A DNA stretch of 64,000 nucleotides from Oncomelania hupensis (taxonomy: Eukaryota > Mollusca > Gastropoda > Littorinimorpha > Pomatiopsidae), in NCBI GenBank assembly GCA_036898135.1, contig CM072513.1, positions 35,102,295-35,166,294 of the forward strand. Direction: 5' to 3'. The stretch's first letter is position 1, and every line of letters begins with the position of its first letter. A program made the position numbers and the translations under genes. The notes under the pieces were generated by a model. That model was given only the letters and a program-made list of their open reading frames with translations, ran no database searches and was not told where the DNA came from. This document shows, in pieces, positions 28,016-39,459 of this stretch.

Positions 28016-30501
28016 AGCCTGCGTACCATGGATAGGGATGCTTTCAAGCAAGAGCTTACCGCTAAAGTGACCCCAGAACTGTGCCCCACTGTGGATCAGC
28101 TGAATAGTACACTTCATGCGGTGCTTGATCGGCACGCTCCCGTGGCCCAGAAAAAGGTCAAAGCAACACGCTCAGCACCCTGGTACGAGCCTATTAAGAA
28201 TGAGCTCTCCGAGGCGAAGAAACACCGACGCAAAGCAGAGAAAAAGTGGCTTAAATCAGGTTTAGAAGTCAGCAAGCAGATTTTCACCGCTGCAAAAAAA
28301 CCGTGTCACTAGAATAGTCCAGACTGCCAAAACCCGGTACTTTAAGCGACAGAATTAGTAGCAGCGAAACTTGTAAACAGTTGTTCGACATTTGCAATCA
28401 GCTAAGGGGTAAGAGCAATGCAACCTTCATCCAAACCACGCATCCACCATGTCAGCTCCCAGATGTATTTTGTAATTATTTCACACAGAAAGTGGCTGAC
28501 ATAAGGGCCGCTCTTGATAGCCATGAGATCCCACTTATTAACCCATTCTCACCTTCCCTCACTACCGCAAAGCTGGAAGTTTTTCAACAAATAACAGAGC
28601 AATAAGTCAAGAAAGTCATCTTAAGCTCAAAACCAACATCTTGCTCTCTTGACCCCATTCCTACCCCCATGTTGATAGAGAATCTTGACCCTCTACTCCA
28701 GACCATTACCCACATTATCAACGAGAGTCTGTCCTCTGGTGTTGTTCCATCTGTGCTCAAAGCGGCTGTCATCAAACCCCTCCTTAAAAAAACCAAGTTT
28801 AGACAAAAATAATCTAAAGAACTATAGACCTGTTTCAAACCTCTCCTTACTGTCCAAAGTCATAGAAAAAATTGTTCTCAAACAACTGTTTGCCTACCTA
28901 TATGATAACGCTTTACTTTGCCCCAACCAGTCTGCCTACCGACCCTTCCACAGCCCTCCTAAAGGTAACCAATGATCTGTTGCTTGCCTTAGATAATGGT
29001 AACGTCTCCATTCTCACCTTATTAGACCTCTCAGCCGCCTTTGACACAGTCGACCACCACATTCTCTTTAACGCTCTTCAATACTACTTTGGAATCTCTG
29101 GTTCGGTCCTGGCTTGGTTCCACTCATATCTTTCTGACAGAACAAAAGCAGTCACTGTCGATGGCTGTTTCTCCAGCATAGCAGACTTCAGGGTTCCGTT
29201 TTAGGGCCGGTGTTATTCACTCTGTACACCAAGCCACTGCTTCTCCTGCTCGGAAAGCAAGCTGTTGAGAGTCAGTCATTTGCAGATGACACACAACTTT
29301 ATAAATCCACTTCCCCCTCTCTCATTAGTTCCACTGTTCAGACTTTGGAGAACTGCATCACAGACATTAAGTCATGGATGACACTCAACAAGCTTAAGCT
29401 TAATGACGATAAAACCGAAGCCCTCCTCATTCACAAGCACAACACCTCCTCCTCACTCTCGCCTCTCCCAACATCGCTTACAGTAGGGACAACAAACATT
29501 CAGTTCTCATCCTCAGCGAGAAATCTCGGCTACATTCTCACCGATGACCTGTCCCTCAACAACCATATCTCCAACGTCTGTCGCTCTGCATACACGGCCA
29601 TCCGCCAAATCAGCTCCTTTCGCCACTATCTTACAGTCACTGCCACCAAAACCCTAGTCTGCGCTCTCGTCCTTTCTCGTCTTGACTATTGCAACTCTCT
29701 CCTCGCTGGCTCCCCAAAACACATCATTGACAAACTACAAAAAGTTCCGAACTCAGCTGCTAGACTAGTATTCCGAGCAAAGAAACGCGATCACATCACA
29801 CCTCTATTGCATTCCCTTCACTGGCTTCCTGTGCAAGCACGCATAGAGTACAAACTCTCTGTTCTCTGTCACAACTTCTTCACAGATTCTTGTCCTTCCT
29901 ACCTTGCTGATCTACTGTCTGTCTACTCCCATTCACGCACTTTAAGATCTTCTGCTGACACTCGCACACTCAAGGTTCCCGTCACCCGCACTAAGACCTA
30001 CGGCCAACGTGCATTCGCTTACTCCGCACCCAAGCAGTGGAATTCCCTTCCCTCCCACATCCGCAACATACAATCAACACATGCATTCAAAAAGGCCCTC
30101 AAAACCCACCTCTTAAAACTGCATTTTTCAGACTGATTTGTATCCCGCTGCCATTCTCTCCTCTTTTGTCTCTGTCTGATCCGTAAGTGTATACACGGCT
30201 GTAAATATTTATACTGTTTTTCTTCCTGGGTCTAACCGGGCATATAAATAGCTGTGAATAGGTTTTTGCTATTCTATTTCTGTCTTTTTTGTCATTTATG
30301 TACATAGTTGTAAATAGTCTATTTCTGTCTTTTTTTGTCATGTGTGTACATAGTTGTAAATAGTTCTTACCTTTACTGTTCCGTCATTTGGTGTATCGTA
30401 GCAAAAGCGATGTTTGATCGAGTGCATGTATTTTTATGCAATGACTATGTAAAGCGTGGTGAGTCTGGTCATAGGCTGGAGTACCCGCTATATAAAAATC
30501 C

Positions 30502-30534
<33 letters not shown>

Positions 30535-30541
30535 GTTATCT
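28016..30541 (+). mobile_element. CR1/L2-like LINE, long but frameshifted copy
   Basis: Order of blocks: pre-RT region (DRHAPVAQKKVKATRSAPWY, SEAKKHRRKAEKKW; LPDVFCNYFTQKVADIRAAL); RT (LKAAVIKPLLKK; NLKNYRPVSNLSLLSKVIEK; LLDLSAAFDTVDHHIL; SGSVLAWFHSYLSDRTKAV); catalytic SFADDTQLY near 29,276-29,302; and the C-terminal frame 29,210-30,136 with DYCNSLLAGSPKHIIDKLQK and APKQWNSLPSHIRN. Frameshifts occur near 28,310, 28,795, 28,960 and 29,200, and an in-frame stop near 28,603. The 3' UTR ends at an (ATT)n tail (30,503-30,540). The 5' end starts in a degenerate family B SINE. Confidence 0.85.
29210..30136 (+). pseudogene. CR1/L2-like reverse transcriptase, C-terminal half
   Basis: This 308-codon open stretch holds the catalytic FADD, KSWMTLNKLKLNDDKTEALL, the thumb block RNLGYILTDDLSLNNHI, DYCNSLL and the terminal WNSLP block with FKKALKTHLLKLHF. 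It lacks the upstream RT palm motifs because of a frameshift just before it, so it is not an independent gene. Confidence 0.85.
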
Positions 30542-30659
30542 TAAGAAACGGGGAAGTCGCATTTTAATAATGAAAGACATAGTCAGCGTCGGTCAGATTA
30601 ATCTTAAAATCTGCTTAATTTAGACCTTTAACAAACTGGATGATCCAGGATGGTCTTAT

Positions 30660-30802
30660 TCACAGGCGTCCGTATCGGAACGTGAGCGAAGTAGCGTGCA
30701 ACTGTCTGATTGGCGTTATAATGAGTGAACAGCACTTAGTCACGTATCGGAACGTGAGCGAAGTAAGTGAACAGCACTTAGTCACAGGCGTCCGTATCGG
30801 GT
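30660..30802. repeat. Local tandem duplication
   Basis: CGTATCGGAACGTGAGCGAA occurs twice, AGTGAACAGCACTTAGTCAC twice and CACAGGCGTCCGTATCGG twice, in a rearranged order within 140 bp. Confidence 0.8.
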
Positions 30803-32225
30803 AAGACGTCAAGTACAGTAGAGCTTATAAAATTGCATTATGAGTTCCAGTTCATGCTAACACACTACGAATATACCAAGAAGCTGGAATATTATCATTA
30901 AATCAACAACGCCAACTGGCTACTTCCAAATATGTGTTAAGATGTTTATCTGTTCCAAATTCAGTGTATGATGAAATATATACTGACGCTCAACAAGATT
31001 ATCCAAAAATAACAAAAAATATGAAGTACTTGCAGTCAATTAGAAACTATAAAAAACGAGACCTTTTTGATAAGTGTGATATTCATATCAGTTTCTGTTC
31101 TTCCATTAACACCATTTATTCCACCATGAGAGCATATATGTGCACATATTGATATTGACTACAGCCAAACAAAAACAAGAGGATACTCCTCATTTATCAG
31201 TTACTGAGGTAAAAGAGCATATTGAAAGCAATTACAAAAACTGTTTGTACATTTCTTCTTGAGCACTTAGCTGAATCGTTGAGGTGTGGTGATGGTGTTT
31301 GCTCTTCTGCTTTGTTGACTTTTGGGCTATCGAAGCTCAGTGCTCAATGCTCCACTGCAGGCCGAATGTCAGGGTTGACTCTCAGTGGTCTGTCTCCTGC
31401 ATCGGACCAAGCCTACTCGTCTGCAAAACATAAGACGAGTTTCTGCAACGCCTTGTTAACAAAGGGTGTGCAGAGCGTCTCACTGATGGCAGAAACAGCT
31501 GCAGTGATCGTGTCCACTTATACAAACAATAGACAAACAATCTTCTACTTCCGTGGTCCACTGTAATCTCCAACATACTTCATATACAAAAACATATCAT
31601 GGCTAACATAAACACAGGGAGAAGTAATTAATACTATACACATTCTCCGGTACAGCCACTGGTCTGCAATAATACACATAGGAGAAACAACAGTTGGACA
31701 GTAGGGATACCTCGTGGTTTCGAAAACCGGTCGCGGGTCAGCCACGTGGTCAAGCAAAGTTTTACAAACATTCACAAGTATAAAACATGGCAAGACTTCA
31801 CAAGTATAACCAACAATAATATCAATGAATTGCGGTGAAACAAAAGATTAATCATTTACCTTCTTGACAGTGTCAGGCTCTGGCTATACTGCGATGAATG
31901 AATTTCACCCGTCGCCTGCTTAGTCTTCTTGAGAGAGATCTTTCAACGTGAGCGTCCTTCTCGTGTGAGCATTAGACAAAGACTGACTACCTTACCCTGT
32001 GGTCAGCTTAAGCCCGTGAAATCTCGTGATACCTTTAGCTCCCTCTAGCGAGGGGTTCTGGGTATAGGTCAGCTGGATGATGTCACTGCCTACCTTAGCG
32101 AGAGTTAGCTTACACATGCTTAGCACCAAACCTTTAACTTCTGTTGTCTGCTAGACATCGACGTTAAGTTACAAAGGCTACAGCAAGATGAACTATTTAA
32201 GGCGTGAAGCCTTAGTGCTGGTCAC

Positions 32226-32226
<1 letters not shown>
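30803..32226. other. Unassigned region with two modest open frames
   Basis: Plus-strand frames at 30,934-31,152 (72 codons) and 31,222-31,566 (114 codons) lack recognisable domains, splice context or repeats. They may be remnants of an unidentified element. Confidence 0.4.
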
Positions 32227-32259
<33 letters not shown>

Positions 32260-32520
32260 AGGTGTGTGTGACCGGGTGTAAGGGCTTGTAGATGTATGTG
32301 TGTTCACTTTTTTCCTGGTCTAGTTACAGATCTCGGCAGTCTGACGTTTTGAACTGTGATATACATTGTTCGGTCTGCTGATGTGTGATTTGTTCTTGAT
32401 CCATAGTGATGTTGTTGGCAGCGGTGTTTGTAAATTTTAATACATGTGTGCAGCGAAGCAGTGTGTGTGTATGGGTGTGTGCTAGCGCGTGTGTGTGTGT
32501 GTGTGTGTGTGCGTGTGTGT
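32227..32520. repeat. (GT)n-rich stretch
   Basis: GT runs at 32,227-32,258 and 32,490-32,520 separated by GT-rich DNA. Confidence 0.9.
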
Positions 32521-32875
32521 TCTTGGGCTGCCTTAACTTTGTTTCCCTTCCAACCGTTTTTTAATTAAAATCTTTTTTTGTGCATTTATATTTTACTTTG
32601 TTTTTGTCTGTTGCCCTATGCATTTTTCAATGTGTTCATGAGTGAATGATTGTAATTGCCTTTTCTTATATATTTATTGCAATTTGTTTTAGTACTGTCA
32701 GCAAAGCATGTCTTAATTTCTCTGTTTGAGATACGATTATAAAGTATTCTTGGAAGTGTGTATATGATCATTATTTAAGTGGTTTTTGTTGTGGTTGTGG
32801 GTTTGATTGAATTATTGCTTTATTAATTTGGGGCAGGTGATATATCCGTAAATCTACAGTACAGCATGCTCAATA

Positions 32876-32876
32876 A

Positions 32877-32928
<52 letters not shown>

Positions 32929-32950
32929 CGACGACGACGACGACGGCAAC
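32876..32950. repeat. (GAT)n(GAC)n microsatellite
   Basis: About 17 GAT units change into about six GAC units, suggesting decay from a common trinucleotide. Confidence 0.95.
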
Positions 32951-33186
32951 GACGACAATCTTTATTAGCACAACAACCTCCTACAACAACAAATGTTACA
33001 ATAACTATAACGCAACCAATAAGACATAGAATCTTCAACCACCACCATCATTTATAACAAATGCAACAAAAACGTCACCACCACCATCAACAACATGAGG
33101 ATAATATTTATCAAAGTCCTTAGCGCCTGACGCTTTCGAGACTTTCAATAGCAACAACAATAGTAGCAGCAGCAACAACAACATCA

Positions 33187-33261
33187 ACATACATACATAC
33201 ATACATACATACATACATACATACATACATACATACATACATACATACATACATACATACA

Positions 33262-33293
<32 letters not shown>

Positions 33294-33316
33294 CATACAC
33301 ACATACATACATACAT
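33187..33316. repeat. (ACAT)n microsatellite
   Basis: About 30 tetranucleotide units with one or two interruptions near 33,290. Confidence 0.95.
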
Positions 33317-33772
33317 ATCAGGAAGATTGGATTCTTAGAGGCCTAGCATAAAAAATTGACTTCCTTTTCTGCAGTACTAGACTACTGGGCAAACTCGTTC
33401 CTAAAAAGACACTTCATCCCCAGTCTTCTTGTCTTCTAGGCATGATTACGGCAGGAATATATAGCTTGTCGTAAAAACAAAGATTGGTATCCGGCTTCCA
33501 AGAAATACGGAAAGGAGAGAACTCGTTGATTCCAGTCAGTATTACTTCCCTTCTTTGGCTCGGATGAGTAATTTTAAGTGGACCTTCATGTTAATAATTT
33601 CATCCCCTTGTTTTACGCTTGTGTTGTTGTGTGAACCTCATGACAGCTATTGAAAAATCTACATCTTTACTAGAAAAGGAGTTTATTAAGTAGCGAAAAT
33701 GAATATTATAGTGTATAATACCATGGATATTTAGACACGTATTGTTTTGTGTTAGAGCGTCTTTTTGCGCTA

Positions 33773-33775
33773 TAT

Positions 33776-33835
<60 letters not shown>

Positions 33836-33908
33836 CAGCAGTAGTAGCAGTAGTAGTTGCAGTAGTAGTTGAAGTAGTAATATTAGCAGTAGTAGTAGCA
33901 GCAGCAGC

Positions 33909-33947
<39 letters not shown>

Positions 33948-33985
33948 CTTTTTCTTCTTCTTCTTCCTCCTCCTCCTCCTCCAGC
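33773..33985. repeat. (AGT)n compound trinucleotide array ending in (CTT)n(CCT)n
   Basis: Over 200 bp of AGT/AGC units, then CTT and CCT units. It gives long Val-only or Tyr-only translations that are not proteins. Confidence 0.95.
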
Positions 33986-34260
33986 TTCATCATTGCTCCT
34001 TCACCTTTATGAGAACATGCCATTACTTTCTGAACAAACACACCTATATAACCACAAGCTTTGTGCAATTTGCATGAGTCTCCTCTCTGAAAATCCTTAC
34101 GGGAAGAGAGGGGACTATAAACTGATAAACATAAACACACATAAACAATTTGCATTAAAAATGTCATAAAATTTATATGGAGTTCACACACGCGCGCACG
34201 CATTCGCGCGCACGCACACGTACACACAAACAAACAAAGAAACGCAGACACAGGCAGACA

Positions 34261-34283
34261 AATAGGCACACACACACACTCAC

Positions 34284-34328
<45 letters not shown>
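34261..34328. repeat. (CA)n microsatellite, left flank of F3
   Basis: CA units with a few interruptions directly left of the family F element; the array resumes at 35,266-35,313. Confidence 0.9.
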
Positions 34329-34329
<1 letters not shown>

Positions 34330-34330
34330 T

Positions 34331-35270
34331 CGTGTATTCATGTTTAAATGGGGTCCTTTGACCTAATTCGCCGCCTAAGAGGCAAATTTCTTCAAAAAAG
34401 ACACCTTTTTGGCAGAAGTTTGACCTAATTCCTCGCTCCTAAGAGACGAACTAGGTCAAGTTTGTTGAAAAAAGCACCCTTTTCGCAAAAAGTTTGACCT
34501 AATTCCTCGCCTATAGAGGACGAAGTAGGTCAAGTTTGTTCAAAAACACAGCTAGGATTTGACCTAATTCCTCGCTCCTAAGAGACGAACTAGGTCAAGT
34601 TTGTTGAAAAAAGCACCCTTTTCGCAAAAAGTTTGACCTAATTCCTCGCCTATAGAGGACGAAGTAGGTCAAGTTTGTTCAAAAACACAGCTAGGATAAG
34701 GAACTTTCCTCGACGATTAGGGTAAGGCAGTGCCTCGACGATTAGGGTAAGGCAGTGCCTCGAAAAGGGTTAGGGTCAGGGCTAGTTGCAGCGCTGCAAC
34801 TAGCCCTGACCCTAACCCTTTTCGAGGCACTGCCTTACCCTAATCGTCGAGGCACTGCCTTACCCTAATCGTCGAGCCACTGCCTTACCCTAATCGTCAA
34901 GGAAAGTTCCTTATCCTACCCGTCTGGAAGATGCACTACAACTACACTTGGCCAAGTGTACTTTAAGTGCACATGCACTACAACTACACTTGGTCAAGTG
35001 TACTTGTAGTGCATGTGCACTGCAACTACACTTGGGCAAGTGTAGTTGTAGTGCACATGCACTACAACTACACTGCCCGAAGTGTAGTTGTAGTGCACAT
35101 GCACTACAACTACACTGCCATGTACTTAAAGTACACTGCTATGCACTAAAACAGCACTTCCGCGCACTTAGAAAAAAGTGGGGCCCTGGAAAAAAGTGGG
35201 GTCCTAGCAAAAGACCCCATTTATGACTAAATCAACACAGTCGAGTCCCCACTTTGACATAAATACACGT

Positions 35271-35272
<2 letters not shown>
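34331..35272. mobile_element. Family F foldback element, copy F3 (largest)
   Basis: A ~940-bp unit bounded by GTGTATTCATGTTTAAATGG and, inverted, CATAAATACAC. (CA)n lies immediately outside both ends (34,261-34,328 and 35,273-35,313). Inside, in order: a 139-bp tandem duplication of two hairpins (34,420-34,693), a 200-bp imperfect palindrome with telomere-like TTAGGG (34,692-34,918), a 42-bp palindromic array (34,931-35,130), and a G-rich end with GTGGGGCCCTGGAAAAAAGT. No ORF of protein character. The structure resembles foldback-type elements; mechanism unknown. Confidence 0.65.
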
Positions 35273-35315
<43 letters not shown>

Positions 35316-35605
35316 ATTATGACTGCTGTATGTAATCTAATGTAAAACCAGCATAAAGCAAACAGAGAAATAAGAAATTGCATGATCACAGCACTGCAGG
35401 CGTCGTATATTTAAGGCCATCACAAGTACTGTGTTTTAATGCCCAAGGAAGAAGAAGGAAGAAACATAATTTTCTTTCCAGGAAGAAGGAAGAACCATTG
35501 TTCTTTTAAAGAAAAGGAACGACTCGGAAGTCTGTGACCTTGATATCGTGTAATACGAGTTTAAAATCGTTAATAATTACGCCGAATATTGTAATATAAA
35601 ATAAT

Positions 35606-35905
35606 GGGGGTGTCGGATAGCGCAGTGGTTGGAGCACTCGCTACTGTGTCGCAAGTTAAGGACCGTCCAGTGCGGTTAGCACTTGGATGGGTGACCGCAA
35701 AACGTGAAGCGACAAATAACAACGCCCCCAGTTGACTCAACTGTGACTGAGTAGCCTACCTACTCTCTTAAGGGTGGGGAAGGTAAAGCAGCGAGGGAGA
35801 GAGATGGGCATCACCCTCATTACGCTGGCCCAAGATAAGTGTGATCTCCAACATCACGCTCTCCTACGGCCACAAGGCTATGGGACTACCTTTACCTTTT
35901 TTACC
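35606..35905 (+). mobile_element. Family B SINE, copy B1
   Basis: The head GTGTCGGATAGCGCAGTGGT and GGAGCACTCGCTAC resembles a tRNA A-box region. It is followed by CGGTTAGCACTTGGATGGGT and GACCGC, close to the 3' half of 5S rRNA. The body continues with CCCCCAGTTGACTCAACTGTG and ends in ACCTTTACC repeats. Flanks TAAAATAATGG and TAAAATGATAG are a possible mutated target duplication. Confidence 0.8.
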
Positions 35906-36135
35906 TTAAAATGATAGCCAGTAACCTCAAATGCTGGAAGGACTATTTCCTTTCGGCACGCAATTAGCTACAGATAAAAAAGCATGGAACTGACGGGTGG
36001 ATGGAATTAGTGTCCTCTAGGCTAATAACATTTGCTGTCACCCAAATATCTTTAAATCATATACAGAATAATGTTTTGGTCTTCAAATCAATACTTTGAG
36101 TAATTATCTGATTTGTAGTTCAGGTATACATTCAA

Positions 36136-36204
36136 CTATATAGACTATACCTATATATCCGACTATATTTAATATAGTCGGATATATAGGTATAGTCTAT
36201 ATAG
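36136..36204. repeat. Perfect 69-bp palindrome
   Basis: A 34-base arm beginning CTATATAGACTATACC is followed by one unpaired T and by its exact reverse complement. The hairpin is AT-rich with GC steps in the arm. No terminal duplication recognised. Confidence 0.9.
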
Positions 36205-36509
36205 ATTTATATATATGTCTGCATGTTTTTAATGTTTCTGTCTGTCTCTATCACAAACACAGACATACACACACACATCCTCTCTCTTCCTATCTTTCTT
36301 TCTCTCTCCCTCTCTCTCTCTCTCTCTTAAAATGCAATGCATGCTGTTCTGTGGAATGAGCCAAAAGTAGACATTAATTCGGGGAAATGTTCTTGCGTTA
36401 CCGATGTATAATAACTCCTGAGAAAACACTTATCCCAGGCGGCTCCTCCCACAATTAAGGGATATGTACATGACAATGCTGATGTCGATTGCGCGCTGTC
36501 TGAAATTGC

Positions 36510-37310
36510 AAGCAATTTTTCCAGACATCTGGAAATACTTCGAAATAGTCGGAATCAGAACGAGCCAAATACCTACCTGTCTGTCCGACGGTGTCCGTTG
36601 CATATCCCAAGAACAAACAACAATTAAACGGATTTTGACCAAACTTCATAGAAACATTTGATGCCTCCCATGCCGTTATATTTGCAAAGGTCAAGTCCGC
36701 AAGTCTTTTTTTTTAATTAATAATTTTGTTTTATTTTTTTTAAATTTCTTTGTTAAACACGTTTTGCTTTATATCTTAAAAAAACACCAAACAAACGGCT
36801 GAACCGATCTTGTTGATTTTAGGCATGCTGATAGTTCAGCTCACGGCCGATCATCCTGTGGCAATCGTTCATTCGATCACTCCGGTGGTCCGTCGCTCCG
36901 AATTTCAGTTTTATATTCAAAACAATTTTTTCGCATTATCTCAAGAATGACCAGAGCGATTTCTGTTATTTTTGCTACAGATACTTTAACCTTCAATTCA
37001 GCCTTTTGTTTCTTTGTCTTTTGTTTTTTCTCAAATGTCAAGGTCGATAAGGCCAATTATAATTATAAAAACGTGTTGCCCTTTACCTCACCACTGGCGG
37101 AACCTATTTTGATCATTGTTTTATTGCAGATAGTTCACATAGTGACATATTATTACATGTTTTCATTTTGCGTCTTTAGGATAAAGCCTAGCACAACATC
37201 GCCAAGTAAATTAACACGTTTGAAAATGCTGATGTTCAACTATTATATGCGAATGTCTCCAAATACATATGAATGGCTTGCCATCTTGTTTAACCTTTGA
37301 CTGACGTGCA
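36510..37310 (+). repeat. Family D dispersed repeat, copy D1
   Basis: It opens CAGACATCTGGAAATACTTC and AATCAGAACGAGCCAAATAC, followed by a (CTGTCYGTCSG)-type stretch, ATTTTGACCAAACTTCATAG, AAAGGTCAAG, and near the end TTTAGGATAAAGCC...AACATCGCCAA. The same order of blocks occurs at 38.4 and 42.9 kb. No coding capacity is seen. Confidence 0.7.
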
Positions 37311-37524
37311 CATTCTAGCACACCGTTGTGGTCTTGCTGGTGCGCATGTTGCTGTTGCCCTCAAATAATCGTCCAATGCACCAGCAGCTGCTGTTGCTCT
37401 GTCCAACGCCTTATTAAAGGATGGGATCTTCTGGGTGACATTTAAACGCGAATTGTTTCCCCTTTACATTTTTTAAAAAGAAAAATACGGTTGCCATCAC
37501 TCGTGTATTGTACTTTTTAGGTTT

Positions 37525-38082
37525 TTGATTGATTGATTGATTGTTGCTTTAGGTCCAGCGGACTCTTCCGAGCCAAATCAGGACCGGACAACCCCCGATC
37601 CGCATAAAAGATCTGCTGAAACAACCCTAGTGGGAAAACGAATGCCCTCCACCGGCCAGTCACTTTACAATAAAGACATCCCACGCAGGGGACGGCTGAG
37701 GCTTTACCCCAACTACTCGAACCCCCGGTTACAAAAACAAAATAGAATACAAACATCATTATAAATTATCAACAAAACACATACATATAAAATGCCTATA
37801 TTGCTAAATAATAACATCATAGGAAGCCCTAGTGACCACCCGGCAGAAAGCGTCCAATACTCCCAAGCTGATCCAACAGACCTCATACACAAACAAGGAG
37901 TCTTGTCCAGGAAGAGTTTTCAAGAAAAAAAGGTAGGTCATTGATCTAGCGAAGAAGAAGATAGTATAGCAGGAATGGGAAAGAGCAAATGAGGAAGACA
38001 GCGACAGTGGGAATTTAAAGCACTAAATTTCCAGAAAGTGGGGATACTATTTATACTGAAACCCCCGGCACTCCAACGGGGG
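37525..38082 (-). mobile_element. Family A retroposon, copy A4
   Basis: This full-length copy has a (GATT)n tail at the low end (37,527-37,545) and the C-rich 5' end near 38,082. It is similar throughout to A1 and A5-A7. I found no convincing target duplication beyond TACT. Confidence 0.75.
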
Positions 38083-38384
38083 TACTGTTGCCGCAGTGAA
38101 TCGGTCATTCCTATAAAGGAAAGACAGGTTTTCAACTGGGGCTTTCACTTTTCCCTTTATAGGTTAGAACAATCTACAGTGGCAAGATTGCTCATGACCC
38201 CAAGGGGTTACTTTTTAGGTATGCCGTCTTTAACTTAAAGAGGAACAGAATTGTTGTAATTCTTTCTTTGTTTAAGTAGCTATGCAGTCTTCTGATAGAC
38301 GTACCTTTTGTCCATGTAATGATGGTTGAGTGGTTATTTACTATGCTGTTGTGTTGACTGTTGCCGTTTTCGTGTTTAAGAGTC

Positions 38385-39090
38385 AGGCATATCTGGAATT
38401 ACTTTGAAAGGCAATCAGAACGAGTCAAAGGTCGGTATGTCGGTCCGCCTTTCTGTCGGTTCGTTGGAAGCCATGTCTCAAGAACCACTGAATTGATTTT
38501 GACCACACTTCATAGGAGCATTATTTAAGTTACCAATTTGCTCTATCGCAAAGGTAAAGGTCGCAGGAGTGTATTGGTTGCTAATACGTTTTGAATATCT
38601 CAAAAACTGCTAAAGCGATTTTGTTGCGTTTTGGTATACAGCTACTTCAAATCATAAACCATATTTCATTGGCAGTCCGGTTGTCGGCCAGTCTTTCAGT
38701 CGGTCAGTCTGTCGCTCCGAATTTTATTCATTTTTTTTGTTCCAAACACAGTTTGGGTCTTATCTCAAGAATAACTTAACTAAAATTTGACTTTTACTTT
38801 ACGGATACTTTAATAGCTGCATGACCAATCATTCTTATTTGAACTTTTTTAAAGGTCAAGGTCAAGGGCATAGTTTTTCGTTGTATCTAAATATTGGCTG
38901 ATCCGATTTTGATAATTATTTTTAATTTTCCGATAGTTTAGGTTAGTGGCCTATCATTCCATGGTTTCCTTTTGTTTCCTTAGGATAAAGCCCAGTCACA
39001 ACGCCGCCAACAAAATTAACATTGTGTTGAAAATACTTAGTTTTTGGCTATGTGTGTTAATATCTGAAAATACTATAGAATGGTTTGCCA
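38385..39090 (+). repeat. Family D dispersed repeat, copy D2
   Basis: Blocks match D1 in order: CATATCTGGAATTACTTTGA, AATCAGAACGAG, ATTTTGACCACACTTCATAG, AAAGGTCAAGGTCAAGG, TTAGGATAAAGCCCAGTCAC and AACGCCGCCAACAAAATTAA. Confidence 0.7.
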
Positions 39091-39192
39091 CCTTTTTATT
39101 GTTGTTGCAATTTTATTTTCTTCTTTCCTTTCTTTCTTTGTTTTTTTTTCTTTTTTTCTTTCTTTGTTTCTTTCTTTTCTTAGTTTTTTCTC

Positions 39193-39310
39193 TTATGACG
39201 ACGACGACGACGACGACGACGACGATGATGATGACAATGATTTCACCTGCTGCTAGCGGGAGTTTTGGCGATACTTTCTACTCATCGCAGCAATGTGTAT
39301 TACCTCCACA

Positions 39311-39384
<74 letters not shown>

Positions 39385-39386
39385 AG
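39193..39386. repeat. (GAC)n and (GAT)n arrays
   Basis: GAC units at 39,193-39,225 and about 25 GAT units at 39,311-39,384. Confidence 0.95.
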
Positions 39387-39459
39387 TGATGGCTGTTGCT
39401 TCTTCTGTTTGTTTGTTTTTTCAGACTTTTTCCAGTCTGAAGAAATCAGCTAAACTGTC

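Noticed and set aside
31222..31566. A real gene in the 114-codon frame
   Set aside because: No domain, no splice or promoter context, and low-complexity Ser/Leu composition; left as unassigned.
33187..33316. Regular array resembling a CRISPR
   Set aside because: It is a pure ACAT tetranucleotide microsatellite in animal DNA, with no spacers.
33742..34077. Long frames rich in Val, Tyr or Cys
   Set aside because: They are translations of trinucleotide repeats; the same holds for Asp, His, Ile and Leu runs at 39.3, 51.0, 52.6, 54.2 and 57.0 kb.
34692..34918. An internal telomere remnant
   Set aside because: TTAGGG occurs once per 25-bp unit and not in tandem, and in both directions; it is a palindromic repeat with telomere-like words.
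35640..35705. A 5S rRNA gene
   Set aside because: Only about 30 bp match the 5S 3' half, the segment lies inside a SINE with four similar copies, and the rest of 5S is absent.
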